DNA from: Phycisphaerales bacterium
GTDB taxonomy: Bacteria > Planctomycetota > Phycisphaerae > Phycisphaerales > UBA1924
Direction of reading: 5' to 3'
Length of the DNA: 64,000 bases
Assembly (NCBI GenBank): GCA_027019265.1
Contig: JALUWX010000119.1
Span: forward strand, 1 to 64,000
The notes below the pieces were generated by a model. That model searched no databases, was not told where the DNA came from, and saw nothing but the letters and a program-made list of their open reading frames with translations. The position numbers and the translations under genes are program-made. Shown here piece by piece: positions 43,073 to 51,188 of the stretch (its first letter is position 1; every line of letters begins with the position of its first letter).

Positions 43073-44479
43073 ATGGCACCGATCATCGACGAGACACACG
43101 ATCCGAAACTCGAGTCCTGGGTGGAGAGCGCGAATGAGCCGGGGACGGACTTTCCGATCCAGAACTTGCCGTACTCGGTGTGGAACACGACCAACCTGAA
43201 CTTTCAGGGTGATCATGTCCTCGTGCCCATTGGCGATCAGTTCCTTGATCTGGATGAACTCTCAGAAGCGAAGCTTCTCAATGAATCACTCTTCCAACCG
43301 TTCCATTACGGGGACCTCGATGATGGAGCCCGTTCATTGATGGCGATTGCTCAGTCTCCGATCCATGTACGGCGATCGTTGCGGAAGCGATTGGTGGCAT
43401 TGCTGTCTGGAGAGGATGCTTCACTCCGAGACGATTCCAAACTCAGAGAACGCTGCCTGATCTCGCGTGAAGATGTGCTCAATGATGGTGTCCCGATCTG
43501 CATCCAGTCGCGCGACTACACGGACTTCTACGCGTCGCTCCATCACGCGACGAACGTGGGGTCGATGTTCCGGCCGGACAATCCGCTGCTCCCGAACTAC
43601 AAGCACATCCCGATCGGGTACCACGGGCGCGCGTCGTCGATCGTGGTGAGCGGGACGGATGTGCGCCGTCCCGTGGGTCAGCAGGCGCCGACGGAGGACG
43701 GGGGTTCGCCGGGCTTTGGGCCTTGCAAACTGCTGGACTACGAGATGGAGATGGGCGCGATCATCGCGCAGGGGAACGAGCTGGGGGAATCGATCTCGAT
43801 CGAGGATGCTGAGGATCACATCCTGGGGATGTGCATTCTCAACGACTGGTCGGCGCGGGATCTGCAGAAGTGGGAGTATGTGCCGCTCGGTCCGTTCCTG
43901 GCGAAGAACTTTGCGAGCACGGTGTCGCCGTATGTGGTGACGATGGAGGCGCTCGCGCCGTTCCGGTGTGGCGCGTTCGAGCGGGATGGGTCGGATCCGC
44001 AGCCGCTCCCGTACATGGATTCCGAGGGGAACCGGGAGTCCGGGGGGATCGACATCACGGTCGAGGTGTGGCTGTCGTCCGCGCAGATGCGCGACAAGGG
44101 GATGGACCCGATCAAGCTGTCGCAGGGTTCGTTCAAGGACATGTACTGGACGATCGCGCAGATGGTGACCCACCATACGGTCAACGGGTGCAATCTCCAG
44201 CCCGGGGATCTGCTCGGGTCGGGGACGATCTCCGGTCCGACGCGTGGAGCGCGGGGGTCGCTGCTCGAGCTGACGTGGGACGGGGATCCGTTCGCGGAGC
44301 CCCCGGTGCTGGTCCCCGGGACCCAGCGGACCCCGATCGAGCTCCCGACGGGTGAGGAGCGGAAGTTCCTCGCGGATGGTGACGAGGTGATCATGAAAGC
44401 GTACTGCGAGCGCGACGGGTTCCGTCGGATCGGGTTCGGGGAGTGCCGGGGGATCATCACCCCGGCGCGTTCGGTGTGA
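43073..44479 (+). CDS. fahA: Fumarylacetoacetase
   Basis: This enzyme cleaves fumarylacetoacetate to fumarate and acetoacetate, the last step of tyrosine/homogentisate degradation. The 468-residue protein has the FAH core: 'SRDYTDFYASLHHATNVGSM', 'HIPIGYHGRASSIVVSGT', LDYEMEMGAII, NDWSARDLQKWEYVPLGPF and 'GDLLGSGTISGPTRGARGSL'. The SD-led ATG at 43073 follows GGAG by six bases; the ATG at 43061 is an alternative. The segment 43201-43500 averages about 52% GC by my count, with TCA, AGA, CTC and CCA codons unlike the rest of the gene, so the gene appears mosaic. No other homogentisate-pathway gene is visible nearby. Confidence 0.94.
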   Translation: MAPIIDETHDPKLESWVESANEPGTDFPIQNLPYSVWNTTNLNFQGDHVLVPIGDQFLDLDELSEAKLLNESLFQPFHYGDLDDGARSLMAIAQSPIHVRRSLRKRLVALLSGEDASLRDDSKLRERCLISREDVLNDGVPICIQSRDYTDFYASLHHATNVGSMFRPDNPLLPNYKHIPIGYHGRASSIVVSGTDVRRPVGQQAPTEDGGSPGFGPCKLLDYEMEMGAIIAQGNELGESISIEDAEDHILGMCILNDWSARDLQKWEYVPLGPFLAKNFASTVSPYVVTMEALAPFRCGAFERDGSDPQPLPYMDSEGNRESGGIDITVEVWLSSAQMRDKGMDPIKLSQGSFKDMYWTIAQMVTHHTVNGCNLQPGDLLGSGTISGPTRGARGSLLELTWDGDPFAEPPVLVPGTQRTPIELPTGEERKFLADGDEVIMKAYCERDGFRRIGFGECRGIITPARSV

Positions 44480-44499
44480 CACCTGTGTCCGTGTTGCGG

Positions 44500-44505
44500 T
44501 AGGAT
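44500..44505 (+). promoter_or_regulatory. -10 box TAGGAT of the GT87 gene
   Basis: TAGGAT ends nine bases before the ATG at 44515, giving a leader of at most 2-3 nt. Confidence 0.45.
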
Positions 44506-44514
44506 GCTCGCACG

Positions 44515-45864
44515 ATGACGACGAAGTCCGTGCTGGCGCATCGTGAGCGCCTGACCCCGAAGTACCTGACCCTGCTCGCGGCGATGCTCGCGGTCCTCAT
44601 CACGTTCGCGGTGCTCGCGGCGATCCGCGCCGTGAAGCACCCTGATGAGACGGACTTCCAGTACTTCTACTACGCCGCATACGGGGTGGTGAACGGGGAG
44701 CATCTGTACACGGTCGGGGAGCAGTTCACGGGGGTGCGCTGGTATGCGTATCTGCCCTTGTTCGCGATCGTGCTGTCGCCGCTGGTTCCGCTCGGGGTCG
44801 GGACAGCGGGCGCGGTGTGGGCGTTTGTCTCCGCGGCGATCCTGGGCGCGTGTGTCTGGATCGCGAGTTCGCAAGCGATCCGGAGACTGGGGATGCGCGC
44901 AAGCCCGAACCTCCTCGTCGGGGTCGCGATGCTCGTGGTGCTCGTGTTCGGGGACAAGATCCGGGGGGAGCTGCGCCTGGGTCAGTCCGATGCGTTCGTG
45001 ATGATCTGGGTGATGCTCGGGCTCTTGTGGCTCGAGAAGCGCCCCATGCTCGCGGGGTTCATGCTGGGTGGATCGGTGAACGTGAAGCTCCAGGGGATGG
45101 TGTTTCTTCCGTACCTGATCGTGCGCGGGCGCTGGAAGAACCTCGTCGGGCTCGTCTCGGGCTCGTTGTTCTTCGCGTTTGTCGGGGTGCTGATCTGGGG
45201 GTGGGCGCGGAACCTGGAGTACCTCGGGACGGTGCTCGGGTGGGTTGGGCAGCTCGTCGGGGTGGAGTCGGGAGTTGAGAAGTCGGAGCTGTACCCGCTC
45301 GAGTGGATCCGGAGTGTGTCGATCCCGAGCGTGATGGCGCGGGCGCAGCTCCGGTTCGATCTCCCCGAATCGTTCGTGATGCTCGCGACGACTTCGCTTG
45401 TCGGGCTTGTCGTTGCGTTGGGATGGGCGATGTACCGACTCCGGGGGGTGGCGCTGTTCAAGAGTCGGTTCGGGGCGAAGGAAACGAGCAGCGCCCAGCG
45501 CCGGGGGATTGTGGGGCTCGAGTATGCGGGATTGCTTGTGGGGGTGCTGGTGTTCTCGCCGCAGAGCACGGTGCGGCACTTGCTGCTGTCCGTGTTCGTG
45601 GTCGCGCTGGGGAGCGCGATCCTCCACTCGGGGGTGTCCATCGCGAAGAAGATCCCGATCGGGGTGCTGATCGCGCTGTATGGGGCTTCCCTCACGTTTC
45701 CGCCGGCGAGCAACGGGGAAGCGTTGAACTGGTGGCGCGGGGTCGGGGGCGCGTCGTGGGTGCTGCTCGGGCTGTACTTCTCTGTGCTGTGGGTGGGATT
45801 AGGGATCGTCCGAGAACTCCCGTCGGATCGGGATTCCGATGCTCAGCGTGTGGTTGACGCATAA
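44515..45864 (+). CDS. GT87-family membrane glycosyltransferase
   Basis: This 449-residue protein has about ten hydrophobic helices and the DUF2029/GT87 features: 'DETDFQYFYYAAYGVVNGEH' near the N-terminus, with the Asp-Phe pair in the first extracytoplasmic loop, 'RWYAYLPLFAIVLSPL' and 'GQSDAFVMIWVMLGLL'. GT87 enzymes use polyprenyl-phosphate-linked mannose on the outer side of the membrane. This fits the next gene, a polyprenyl-phosphate glycosyltransferase. It starts a three-gene group with GT2 and a methyltransferase, probably making a cell-envelope glycan or glycolipid. Confidence 0.85.
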   Translation: MTTKSVLAHRERLTPKYLTLLAAMLAVLITFAVLAAIRAVKHPDETDFQYFYYAAYGVVNGEHLYTVGEQFTGVRWYAYLPLFAIVLSPLVPLGVGTAGAVWAFVSAAILGACVWIASSQAIRRLGMRASPNLLVGVAMLVVLVFGDKIRGELRLGQSDAFVMIWVMLGLLWLEKRPMLAGFMLGGSVNVKLQGMVFLPYLIVRGRWKNLVGLVSGSLFFAFVGVLIWGWARNLEYLGTVLGWVGQLVGVESGVEKSELYPLEWIRSVSIPSVMARAQLRFDLPESFVMLATTSLVGLVVALGWAMYRLRGVALFKSRFGAKETSSAQRRGIVGLEYAGLLVGVLVFSPQSTVRHLLLSVFVVALGSAILHSGVSIAKKIPIGVLIALYGASLTFPPASNGEALNWWRGVGGASWVLLGLYFSVLWVGLGIVRELPSDRDSDAQRVVDA

Positions 45865-45902
45865 ACTCGGGTCGCGGCGATCGCCGCGGATCTGGGGACA
45901 CC

Positions 45903-47009
45903 ATGCGGACCGTGTCAGTCATTGTGCCGTGCTTCAACGAGGAGGAGGTCCTCGGGGCTTTCTATGAGCGGAGCGTGGCGGCCGCGGATGCGGTTGGGGG
46001 ATGGAACCACGAGTGGATCTTCGTCAATGACTGCTCGACGGACCGGACAGCCCAGACCCTCGACGCGCTGAGCGCGCGTGATGAACGGGTGAAGGTCGTC
46101 CATCTCGCGCGGAACCGGGGTCACCAGGTCGCGGTGACGGCCGGGCTCGACTACGCGATGGGGGACGCCGTCGTGATTATCGATGCGGATCTCCAAGATC
46201 CCCCCGAAGTGATCGAGCGGATGCTGAACCTGATCGACGAGGGGTACGACGTGGTGCACGCGCAGCGCGCGGAGCGCCGGGGGGAGACGAAGTTCAAACT
46301 GCTGACGGCGAAGCTCTTCTACTCGATCCTGCGCCGGATCGGGAACGTGCGCGTGGTGGAGAACGCTGGGGACTTCCGCTGTGTGTCGAGACCTGTCGCG
46401 GACACGATGCGCGCGTTCCGGGAGCCACACCGGTTCCTGCGGGGGATGTTCGCGCATCTGGGGTTCACGCAGTGTGTGCTGCGCTACGACAGAGACGAGC
46501 GGTTTGCGGGGGAGAGCAAGTACCCGTTCATGAAGATGCTGCGATTGGCCGCGGACGCGGTGTTCAGTATGTCCGCGGCACCGATCCGCGCGATCCTGTG
46601 GGCGGCGGCCGGGATGTGGGCGCTGGGGCTCGGGTATCTGGTGTACTCGCTCGTGACCTACTTCACGGTGGGGATCGAGGAGCCCGGGTGGACGTCCGTG
46701 GTGTTCCTGCTCACGATGTACACGGGGTTGATCCTCGGATCGATCGCGGTGATCGGGCAGTACGTGGGACGGATCTTCGAGCAGGGGCAGGCGCGCCCGC
46801 TGTACTGGGTGTCGGCGATGCGGAACATCGATCCCGATGCGCTGCGCGGGAAGTCGGTCGAGTCCAAGCTCGCGCGCCGGGTGGTGACGAAGGGGTCGGG
46901 CCTTGCGTCGCAGACGGAGATGAAGGTCTTCACGGTCCAGCGCCCGGCTGACGGGTGGTCCAGCGCGATCCGCGCGGATCAGCGCGAACCAGAGACGACG
47001 AGCGCGTGA
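45903..47009 (+). CDS. GT2 polyprenyl-phosphate glycosyltransferase
   Basis: This 368-residue protein has an N-terminal GT-A domain (SVIVPCFNEEEVLGAF, 'FVNDCSTDRTAQTLD', VVIIDADLQDPPE) and two C-terminal membrane helices (about residues 230-255 and 275-295). This is the layout of dolichol-phosphate mannosyltransferase/GtrB/ArnC-like enzymes. It would charge undecaprenyl phosphate with a sugar on the cytoplasmic face, supplying the GT87 enzyme encoded just upstream. It overlaps the methyltransferase gene as GTGA. The sugar is not predictable from the sequence. Confidence 0.92.
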   Translation: MRTVSVIVPCFNEEEVLGAFYERSVAAADAVGGWNHEWIFVNDCSTDRTAQTLDALSARDERVKVVHLARNRGHQVAVTAGLDYAMGDAVVIIDADLQDPPEVIERMLNLIDEGYDVVHAQRAERRGETKFKLLTAKLFYSILRRIGNVRVVENAGDFRCVSRPVADTMRAFREPHRFLRGMFAHLGFTQCVLRYDRDERFAGESKYPFMKMLRLAADAVFSMSAAPIRAILWAAAGMWALGLGYLVYSLVTYFTVGIEEPGWTSVVFLLTMYTGLILGSIAVIGQYVGRIFEQGQARPLYWVSAMRNIDPDALRGKSVESKLARRVVTKGSGLASQTEMKVFTVQRPADGWSSAIRADQREPETTSA

Positions 47010-47743
47010 GTGAGCGGATCGAGCAACCCGACCACGACACGTGGACGAACGTCTATCCCGACGGGATCGGCGATCACTACTGGACCCATGCGCGGAACGC
47101 GCTGGTGCGATCGCTCGTGAAGGGGTATGCGCCCGAGGCGCGGGTGCTGGAGATCGGGTGCGGGCGCGGGGTGGTGTGCACGTCGCTTCTGGAGCACGGG
47201 ATCGACTGCGAAGGGATCGATCTCGAGGCGCACCGAGCGATCGACGATCGGGTCGCGCCCCGGATCCGGACGGGAGTGGACCTGTTCGATCAGGACCCGG
47301 ATTGGCTCAGCACGTTCAGCGCGGCGATGATGCTCGACGTGCTCGAACACATCGGGGACCCGGTCGGGTTCTTGACTCGGGTTCGCGGAGCGATGCCCAA
47401 TCTCCGGACGATCATCGTAACCCTCCCCGCGCGGATGGAGCTGTGGTCGAACTTCGACGAGTTCTGTGGGCACTACCTCCGGTATGACGAGGGGTCGCTC
47501 CGGGCGCTCGCGCGGGGCGCGGATCTGGAGTTGGTGCGCTGGGGGTATGCGTTCCGGCCGATGTATGTGATGGGACGGGCGCTGCTGGGGTCGGGGAAAG
47601 AGCGATCCACGACGATCGATGCGCCGAGCCCGATGATGCGCCCGATCCACCACGCGCTGTCGGCGATGCTCACGCTCGAACGTGGTCTTATCCCGGATGA
47701 TTGGAAGGGATCGACGATCTACGGGGTGCTCAGGGTTCGCTGA
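47006..47743 (+). CDS. SAM-dependent methyltransferase
   Basis: This 245-residue class I methyltransferase has motif I as VLEIGCGRGVVCTSLLEHGI (about residues 48-67), an acidic end of strand 2 in 'CEGIDLEAH', and motif IV-like 'AAMMLDVLEHIGDP'. It belongs to the Methyltransf_11/23-like group that often modifies sugars, lipids or glycans. It is coupled by GTGA overlap to the GT2 gene, so a sugar or lipid intermediate of the same pathway is the likely substrate. Start: GTG at 47006. Confidence 0.88.
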   Translation: MSERIEQPDHDTWTNVYPDGIGDHYWTHARNALVRSLVKGYAPEARVLEIGCGRGVVCTSLLEHGIDCEGIDLEAHRAIDDRVAPRIRTGVDLFDQDPDWLSTFSAAMMLDVLEHIGDPVGFLTRVRGAMPNLRTIIVTLPARMELWSNFDEFCGHYLRYDEGSLRALARGADLELVRWGYAFRPMYVMGRALLGSGKERSTTIDAPSPMMRPIHHALSAMLTLERGLIPDDWKGSTIYGVLRVR

Positions 47744-47764
47744 GCGGGATTCGGATCTGTCGAA

Positions 47765-47837
47765 TGGAGCGCAGGGGACTCGAACCCCTAACTTCCAGCT
47801 TGCAAAGCTGGCACTCTACCAGTTGAGTTAGCGCCCC
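47765..47837 (-). tRNA. tRNA-Ala (anticodon UGC)
   Basis: A 73-nt cloverleaf on the minus strand. The acceptor stem GGGGCGC pairs with GCGCTCC and contains G3-U70, the identity pair of alanine tRNA. The anticodon stem-loop is CCAGC-TTTGCAA-GCTGG, with UGC as the anticodon. The T arm GGGGTTCGAGTCCCC is canonical. The 3' CCA is not encoded (A73 is followed by TTCG), so it must be added after transcription. Confidence 0.97.
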
Positions 47838-47869
47838 GGAGGGACCCACCCGGGTTGGATGGGGCCGCA

Positions 47870-47875
47870 ATGCTA
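47870..47875 (-). promoter_or_regulatory. -10 box TAGCAT of tRNA-Ala
   Basis: On the minus strand, TAGCAT lies about 32 bp upstream of the tRNA 5' end, implying a 5' leader of about 25 nt for RNase P. Confidence 0.4.
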
Positions 47876-47923
47876 GCCCGGATCTTCATGGATGACGAAT
47901 CCGCACGGGTCGAGGGTCCGGGG

Positions 47924-47929
47924 TAGGAT
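47924..47929 (+). promoter_or_regulatory. -10 box TAGGAT, leaderless start
   Basis: TAGGAT ends seven bases before the ATG at 47937. Confidence 0.55.
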
Positions 47930-47936
47930 CGACACC

Positions 47937-48926
47937 ATGAAGACCATCATCCCCTGCTCAGCTCGTTCGATCCTCGCGATGTCTCTGTTTCTGGGTGCGA
48001 TCGCGCCGATGGCGCTCGCGCAGGACGGGGGTGCGGATCGGGCCGTCGATCCAGAAGCGCAGGAGGCCGTCCGGCCCGAGCGCCCGGGGGTGACGATCAC
48101 CCTGAACCCGAGTGTGTGGTACAGCGCGGAACGGGACTACGACACGGGGGTCGGGGATGTCGAGACGACCAAGCTCGGGGGCGAGGTCACGATCGGTCTT
48201 CCGATCGGGGATCGTGGTCGGCTCAACCTCGGGGTGGGCGCGTTCACGACGGACTACGACGTCACGGTGAACCCGGCATTCGCGGCCGGGGTGAACGCGG
48301 CGACGATCGGGACCCAGTTCGATGAGGTCCAGGAGCTGAGCTTCAACGCGATGTACACGCGCGTGCTCGATGAGCAGGGGACGGCGTTGTTCGTCGGGGG
48401 TCGGATCGGGTCGGCGAGCGAGGGCGGGGTGGACTTCGACGACGCGCTCGTGTGGGGCGCGTTCGGGGGGCTCTCGTGGCGCGTCAATGAGCAGTTCACG
48501 TTCGGGCTCGGGGTCGGGGTGTTCTCCAGGCTCGAGGACGATGTGCGGATCATCCCGCTCCCCCAGTTCCGCTACACGATCGATGAGCGTTGGACGCTGA
48601 TGAGTGAGGGACCGGGGGTGAAGCTGGATTATGCGTGGAAGGACGACATGCACATGGGGGTGTTCGCGCGGTTCGAGGGGGACGATTTCCGGATCGAGAC
48701 CACGAACACGATCGTCCCGGGCGGCGCGGTGTCGAACTCGATGGTCCCCATCACCTACTACCTCGACACGAAGCTCGGGGATTCGAAGAATATCGCGCTC
48801 TTCGCGGAGGTGGGTGTGGTGGTCGCCGGGGAGACGGAGATCTTCAACGCGGCCGGGAATGTTGTGGTCGAGGAGGACATCGACCCGGGTGTGTTCGCCG
48901 GGCTGTCGCTCAAGATCCGGTTCTGA
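47937..48926 (+). CDS. Outer-membrane beta-barrel-like protein
   Basis: This 329-residue exported protein has a signal peptide (residues 1-28, cleavage after Ala-Leu-Ala). The body is a run of alternating strands of about 10-12 residues joined by turns, for example 'LGGEVTIGLPIGDRGRLNLG' and 'LSFNAMYTRVLDEQGTALFVG'. It ends in Ile-Arg-Phe, the C-terminal Phe typical of barrels inserted by BamA. It resembles DUF6268-type outer-membrane proteins. Function is unknown. The TAGGAT-ATG architecture suggests leaderless expression. The gene is divergent from tRNA-Ala. Confidence 0.78.
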   Translation: MKTIIPCSARSILAMSLFLGAIAPMALAQDGGADRAVDPEAQEAVRPERPGVTITLNPSVWYSAERDYDTGVGDVETTKLGGEVTIGLPIGDRGRLNLGVGAFTTDYDVTVNPAFAAGVNAATIGTQFDEVQELSFNAMYTRVLDEQGTALFVGGRIGSASEGGVDFDDALVWGAFGGLSWRVNEQFTFGLGVGVFSRLEDDVRIIPLPQFRYTIDERWTLMSEGPGVKLDYAWKDDMHMGVFARFEGDDFRIETTNTIVPGGAVSNSMVPITYYLDTKLGDSKNIALFAEVGVVVAGETEIFNAAGNVVVEEDIDPGVFAGLSLKIRF

Positions 48927-48946
48927 CCCCCCTCCTGCTCTCGCCG

Positions 48947-50029
48947 TTACCGATCGGGTTCGGTGCGCGCCGGGGTGGGCTCGGTGCGCTCGAATGAGCC
49001 GTCCTGGACGAGGGTGCTCAGTGGCGCGGGGCGCTGCGCGTAGGGGGGCGCGTCCCGGAGTTCGCTCGACAGGATCATGGGGGGATCGAGGGGACGGTCA
49101 TCGGGGTTGACGGGGACGCTCGCGATTTTGCGGATGGCGTCTTGTCCCGAGACGGCCTCCGCGAAGCTGGTGTAGCGCCCGTCGAGGAAGCTGGTCCCTT
49201 CCCGCGAGAGCGCGACGAAGACCTGGGATCCGTTGGTGTCCGGGTCGGAATCACGCGCCATCGAGAGGACCCCGAAGTCGTGAGGGAGGTCGGAGTTCTC
49301 GAGATCGATCATGTACCCGGGTCCACCCGATCCGGTCCCGGAGAGGTCCCCGACCTGGATGACGAAGGGCGCGCCCGTGGGGAGCGCCGCAACGACCCGG
49401 TGGAAGATGACGTTGGTGTAGAACCCGCCTTCGACGAGGTGCATGAAGTTGAACGCTGTATTCGGGGCGCTGTCCGGGCGCATCCGGAACACGATGTCTC
49501 CTTCGCTCGTGGACATGACCACTTCCTTGTCCGGGTAGATCCGGAGCCCCGAGTAGGTCACTTCCCGATCGGTCACGTTCTGTCCGAGCGCGCGACGTGA
49601 CTCGATGAGTTTGTCGTCGAACATCACGGGGGCGCGTGGATCGGTCGAGGGTTCGAGGGTCGAGGGATCGATGACGTGCCCTCGTTCGGGGGTGATGATG
49701 GGCTGAATGACGAGGGGGGACCCGACCTGCTCGCCGTCGAGGATGAGCTGTGCGTAGATGACCCTGTGGGGTTTGTCTTCCCAGAGCACGGGGAGGAGGG
49801 AGGTGAGATCCACGCGCCCTCTGGCGGCCGGGGCGCTCCGGGTCCAGTCGGGGTTCTCGGGATCGATGAGCTCGATCGCGATCTCGCCGGCGAAGTCATC
49901 GGGGGTCTGGACGAGGATGGGGACACGTTGTCCGACGCCGTAGTACAAACGCTCGGGGACGAGTTGGGCGTGCGCGAGATGGGATGTGAGGGTGAGGACG
50001 ACGGCGAAGATCGCGAGCGTTCGTGTCAT
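48947..50029 (-). CDS. Exported cyclophilin-type peptidyl-prolyl isomerase
   Basis: This 360-residue protein has a signal peptide (residues 1-21), an N-terminal beta-rich domain of about 140 residues unique to this protein, and a C-terminal cyclophilin domain from about residue 165. Cyclophilin landmarks are 'APNTAFNFMHLVEGGFYTNV' and IFHRVV, 'GTGSGGPGYMIDLE', 'GVLSMARDSDPDTNGSQVFV' and 'LDGRYTSFAEAVSGQD'. It would catalyse proline isomerisation during folding in the periplasm. The substrate range is unknown. It points towards the OMP gene, 20 bp between stops. Confidence 0.9.
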   Translation of the reverse strand: MTRTLAIFAVVLTLTSHLAHAQLVPERLYYGVGQRVPILVQTPDDFAGEIAIELIDPENPDWTRSAPAARGRVDLTSLLPVLWEDKPHRVIYAQLILDGEQVGSPLVIQPIITPERGHVIDPSTLEPSTDPRAPVMFDDKLIESRRALGQNVTDREVTYSGLRIYPDKEVVMSTSEGDIVFRMRPDSAPNTAFNFMHLVEGGFYTNVIFHRVVAALPTGAPFVIQVGDLSGTGSGGPGYMIDLENSDLPHDFGVLSMARDSDPDTNGSQVFVALSREGTSFLDGRYTSFAEAVSGQDAIRKIASVPVNPDDRPLDPPMILSSELRDAPPYAQRPAPLSTLVQDGSFERTEPTPARTEPDR

Positions 50030-50098
50030 GGGAGAGCGTACGCACGGACAGCGTGGCGCGATGGGTGGTGGGGTTGCTGTGTGGGGGGTGTGGGGCTG

Positions 50099-50863
50099 TT
50101 AGGAGCCCGAGCTGGTGTCGTCGCCGTCGAGGAGGACCCAGGTGCGGTTGACCTCTTCGATGATGTCCTCGTCGTTCCCGGTCCGGCTCATGATGGACTG
50201 GGTGATGAGGTTGTCCGTGTCTTCGAACCAGTTCACGCTCAGACCCGCGGCGAGGACGTTGAAGCCCTCTTCGTGGTTGATATCTTCGAGTGAACGGACG
50301 GAATCGGTGACGAGTGACGCGCTGGACTCGATCATGTAGAGGTAGCGTTCCCCGCCGGGGCCGATCCCTCGGTACTGGTAGTTGGTGATGATCTCATCGT
50401 CGTTTTCCTCGTTCCAGGCGCTGGCGTAGACATCGACCTGGTGTGAGCCCTTGTGGCTCGGGCAGTAGTACACGCTGGGCGCGTTGACATAGGACTTGTA
50501 GAAGAGGACCCCGAGCCCGTCCCATTGCATCCAGTCGCGCGGGGCGAACTCATCGGTGCGGGTCCGCGCGGTGTCCATCCGATGGGGTGCGATCGACTCC
50601 GCTCGGCGGGCTCCGTTGGCTTGGAGGAACACGCTGGGGGGGAGGAGGTCGTTGTTGTCCTCGGCGTACATATTCATGCCCAGACCGATCTGGCGCATGT
50701 CGGAGGAGCAGATCACCTTCCGCGCGGATTCACGGACCATGGAGATCGAGGGGAGGAGGATCGCGATGAGGACGGCGATCACGCTGATCGACACGAGCAC
50801 GTCGATGAGGGTGAACGCGCGGCGTTCGGATCTGGAAGCGAGTTGGTGTTGACCCTTTTTCAC
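50099..50863 (-). CDS. Prepilin-like (DUF1559-type) secreted protein
   Basis: This 254-residue protein has a prepilin-type N-terminus (basic residues, then RRAFTLIDVLVSISVIAVLI, then a long hydrophobic helix). The following 'ICSSDMRQIGLGMNMYAEDN' resembles the H-X9-DG/DUF1559-type proteins common in Planctomycetota. The mature position +1 is Phe. The residue before it is Ala instead of the usual Gly, and position +5 is Asp instead of Glu, so processing by the standard prepilin peptidase may be altered. The remaining 170 residues form an extracytoplasmic domain with two cysteines. I use the GTG at 50863. Confidence 0.82.
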   Translation of the reverse strand: MKKGQHQLASRSERRAFTLIDVLVSISVIAVLIAILLPSISMVRESARKVICSSDMRQIGLGMNMYAEDNNDLLPPSVFLQANGARRAESIAPHRMDTARTRTDEFAPRDWMQWDGLGVLFYKSYVNAPSVYYCPSHKGSHQVDVYASAWNEENDDEIITNYQYRGIGPGGERYLYMIESSASLVTDSVRSLEDINHEEGFNVLAAGLSVNWFEDTDNLITQSIMSRTGNDEDIIEEVNRTWVLLDGDDTSSGS

Positions 50864-51188
50864 GAGAGAGAACCCACTTTGTCTGAGTATCGGAACATCA
50901 CCGGACGCGGCTTTGTTCGATATCCGGACGCGGGGTCTTTCAACCCAGCGCCACGACGCGCTTTTAGGGTACAGGGAAGTGTGAAGATCCGCAAGGACCG
51001 AACGAGATTCGGGTGATCCCCCTACTTTGCGGAAACACTCGATCATGACCCGATAACCGAGCGAAGGCATTGTGAAAAAATCGGTTGGATCTCGGTGTTG
51101 CGGGCATCCCCTCGCTTCGAGTAGCGTATAGGCCGGTGGCTCGCGGGCGTCTTGCGAGCCCCGGGCACGCTCGTGAACCCGGGACAAG
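50864..51188. other. Divergent intergenic region ahead of the sigma factor
   Basis: This 325-bp gap between the prepilin-like gene and the ECF sigma gene contains no convincing ORF. On the plus strand it has a TATAGG hexamer (51127-51132) and a hairpin of perfect 7-bp stem (GGCTCGC 51138-51144 / GCGAGCC 51154-51160, 9-nt loop). The hairpin lies 28 bp before the sigma start codon and could act in its leader. Confidence 0.45.
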
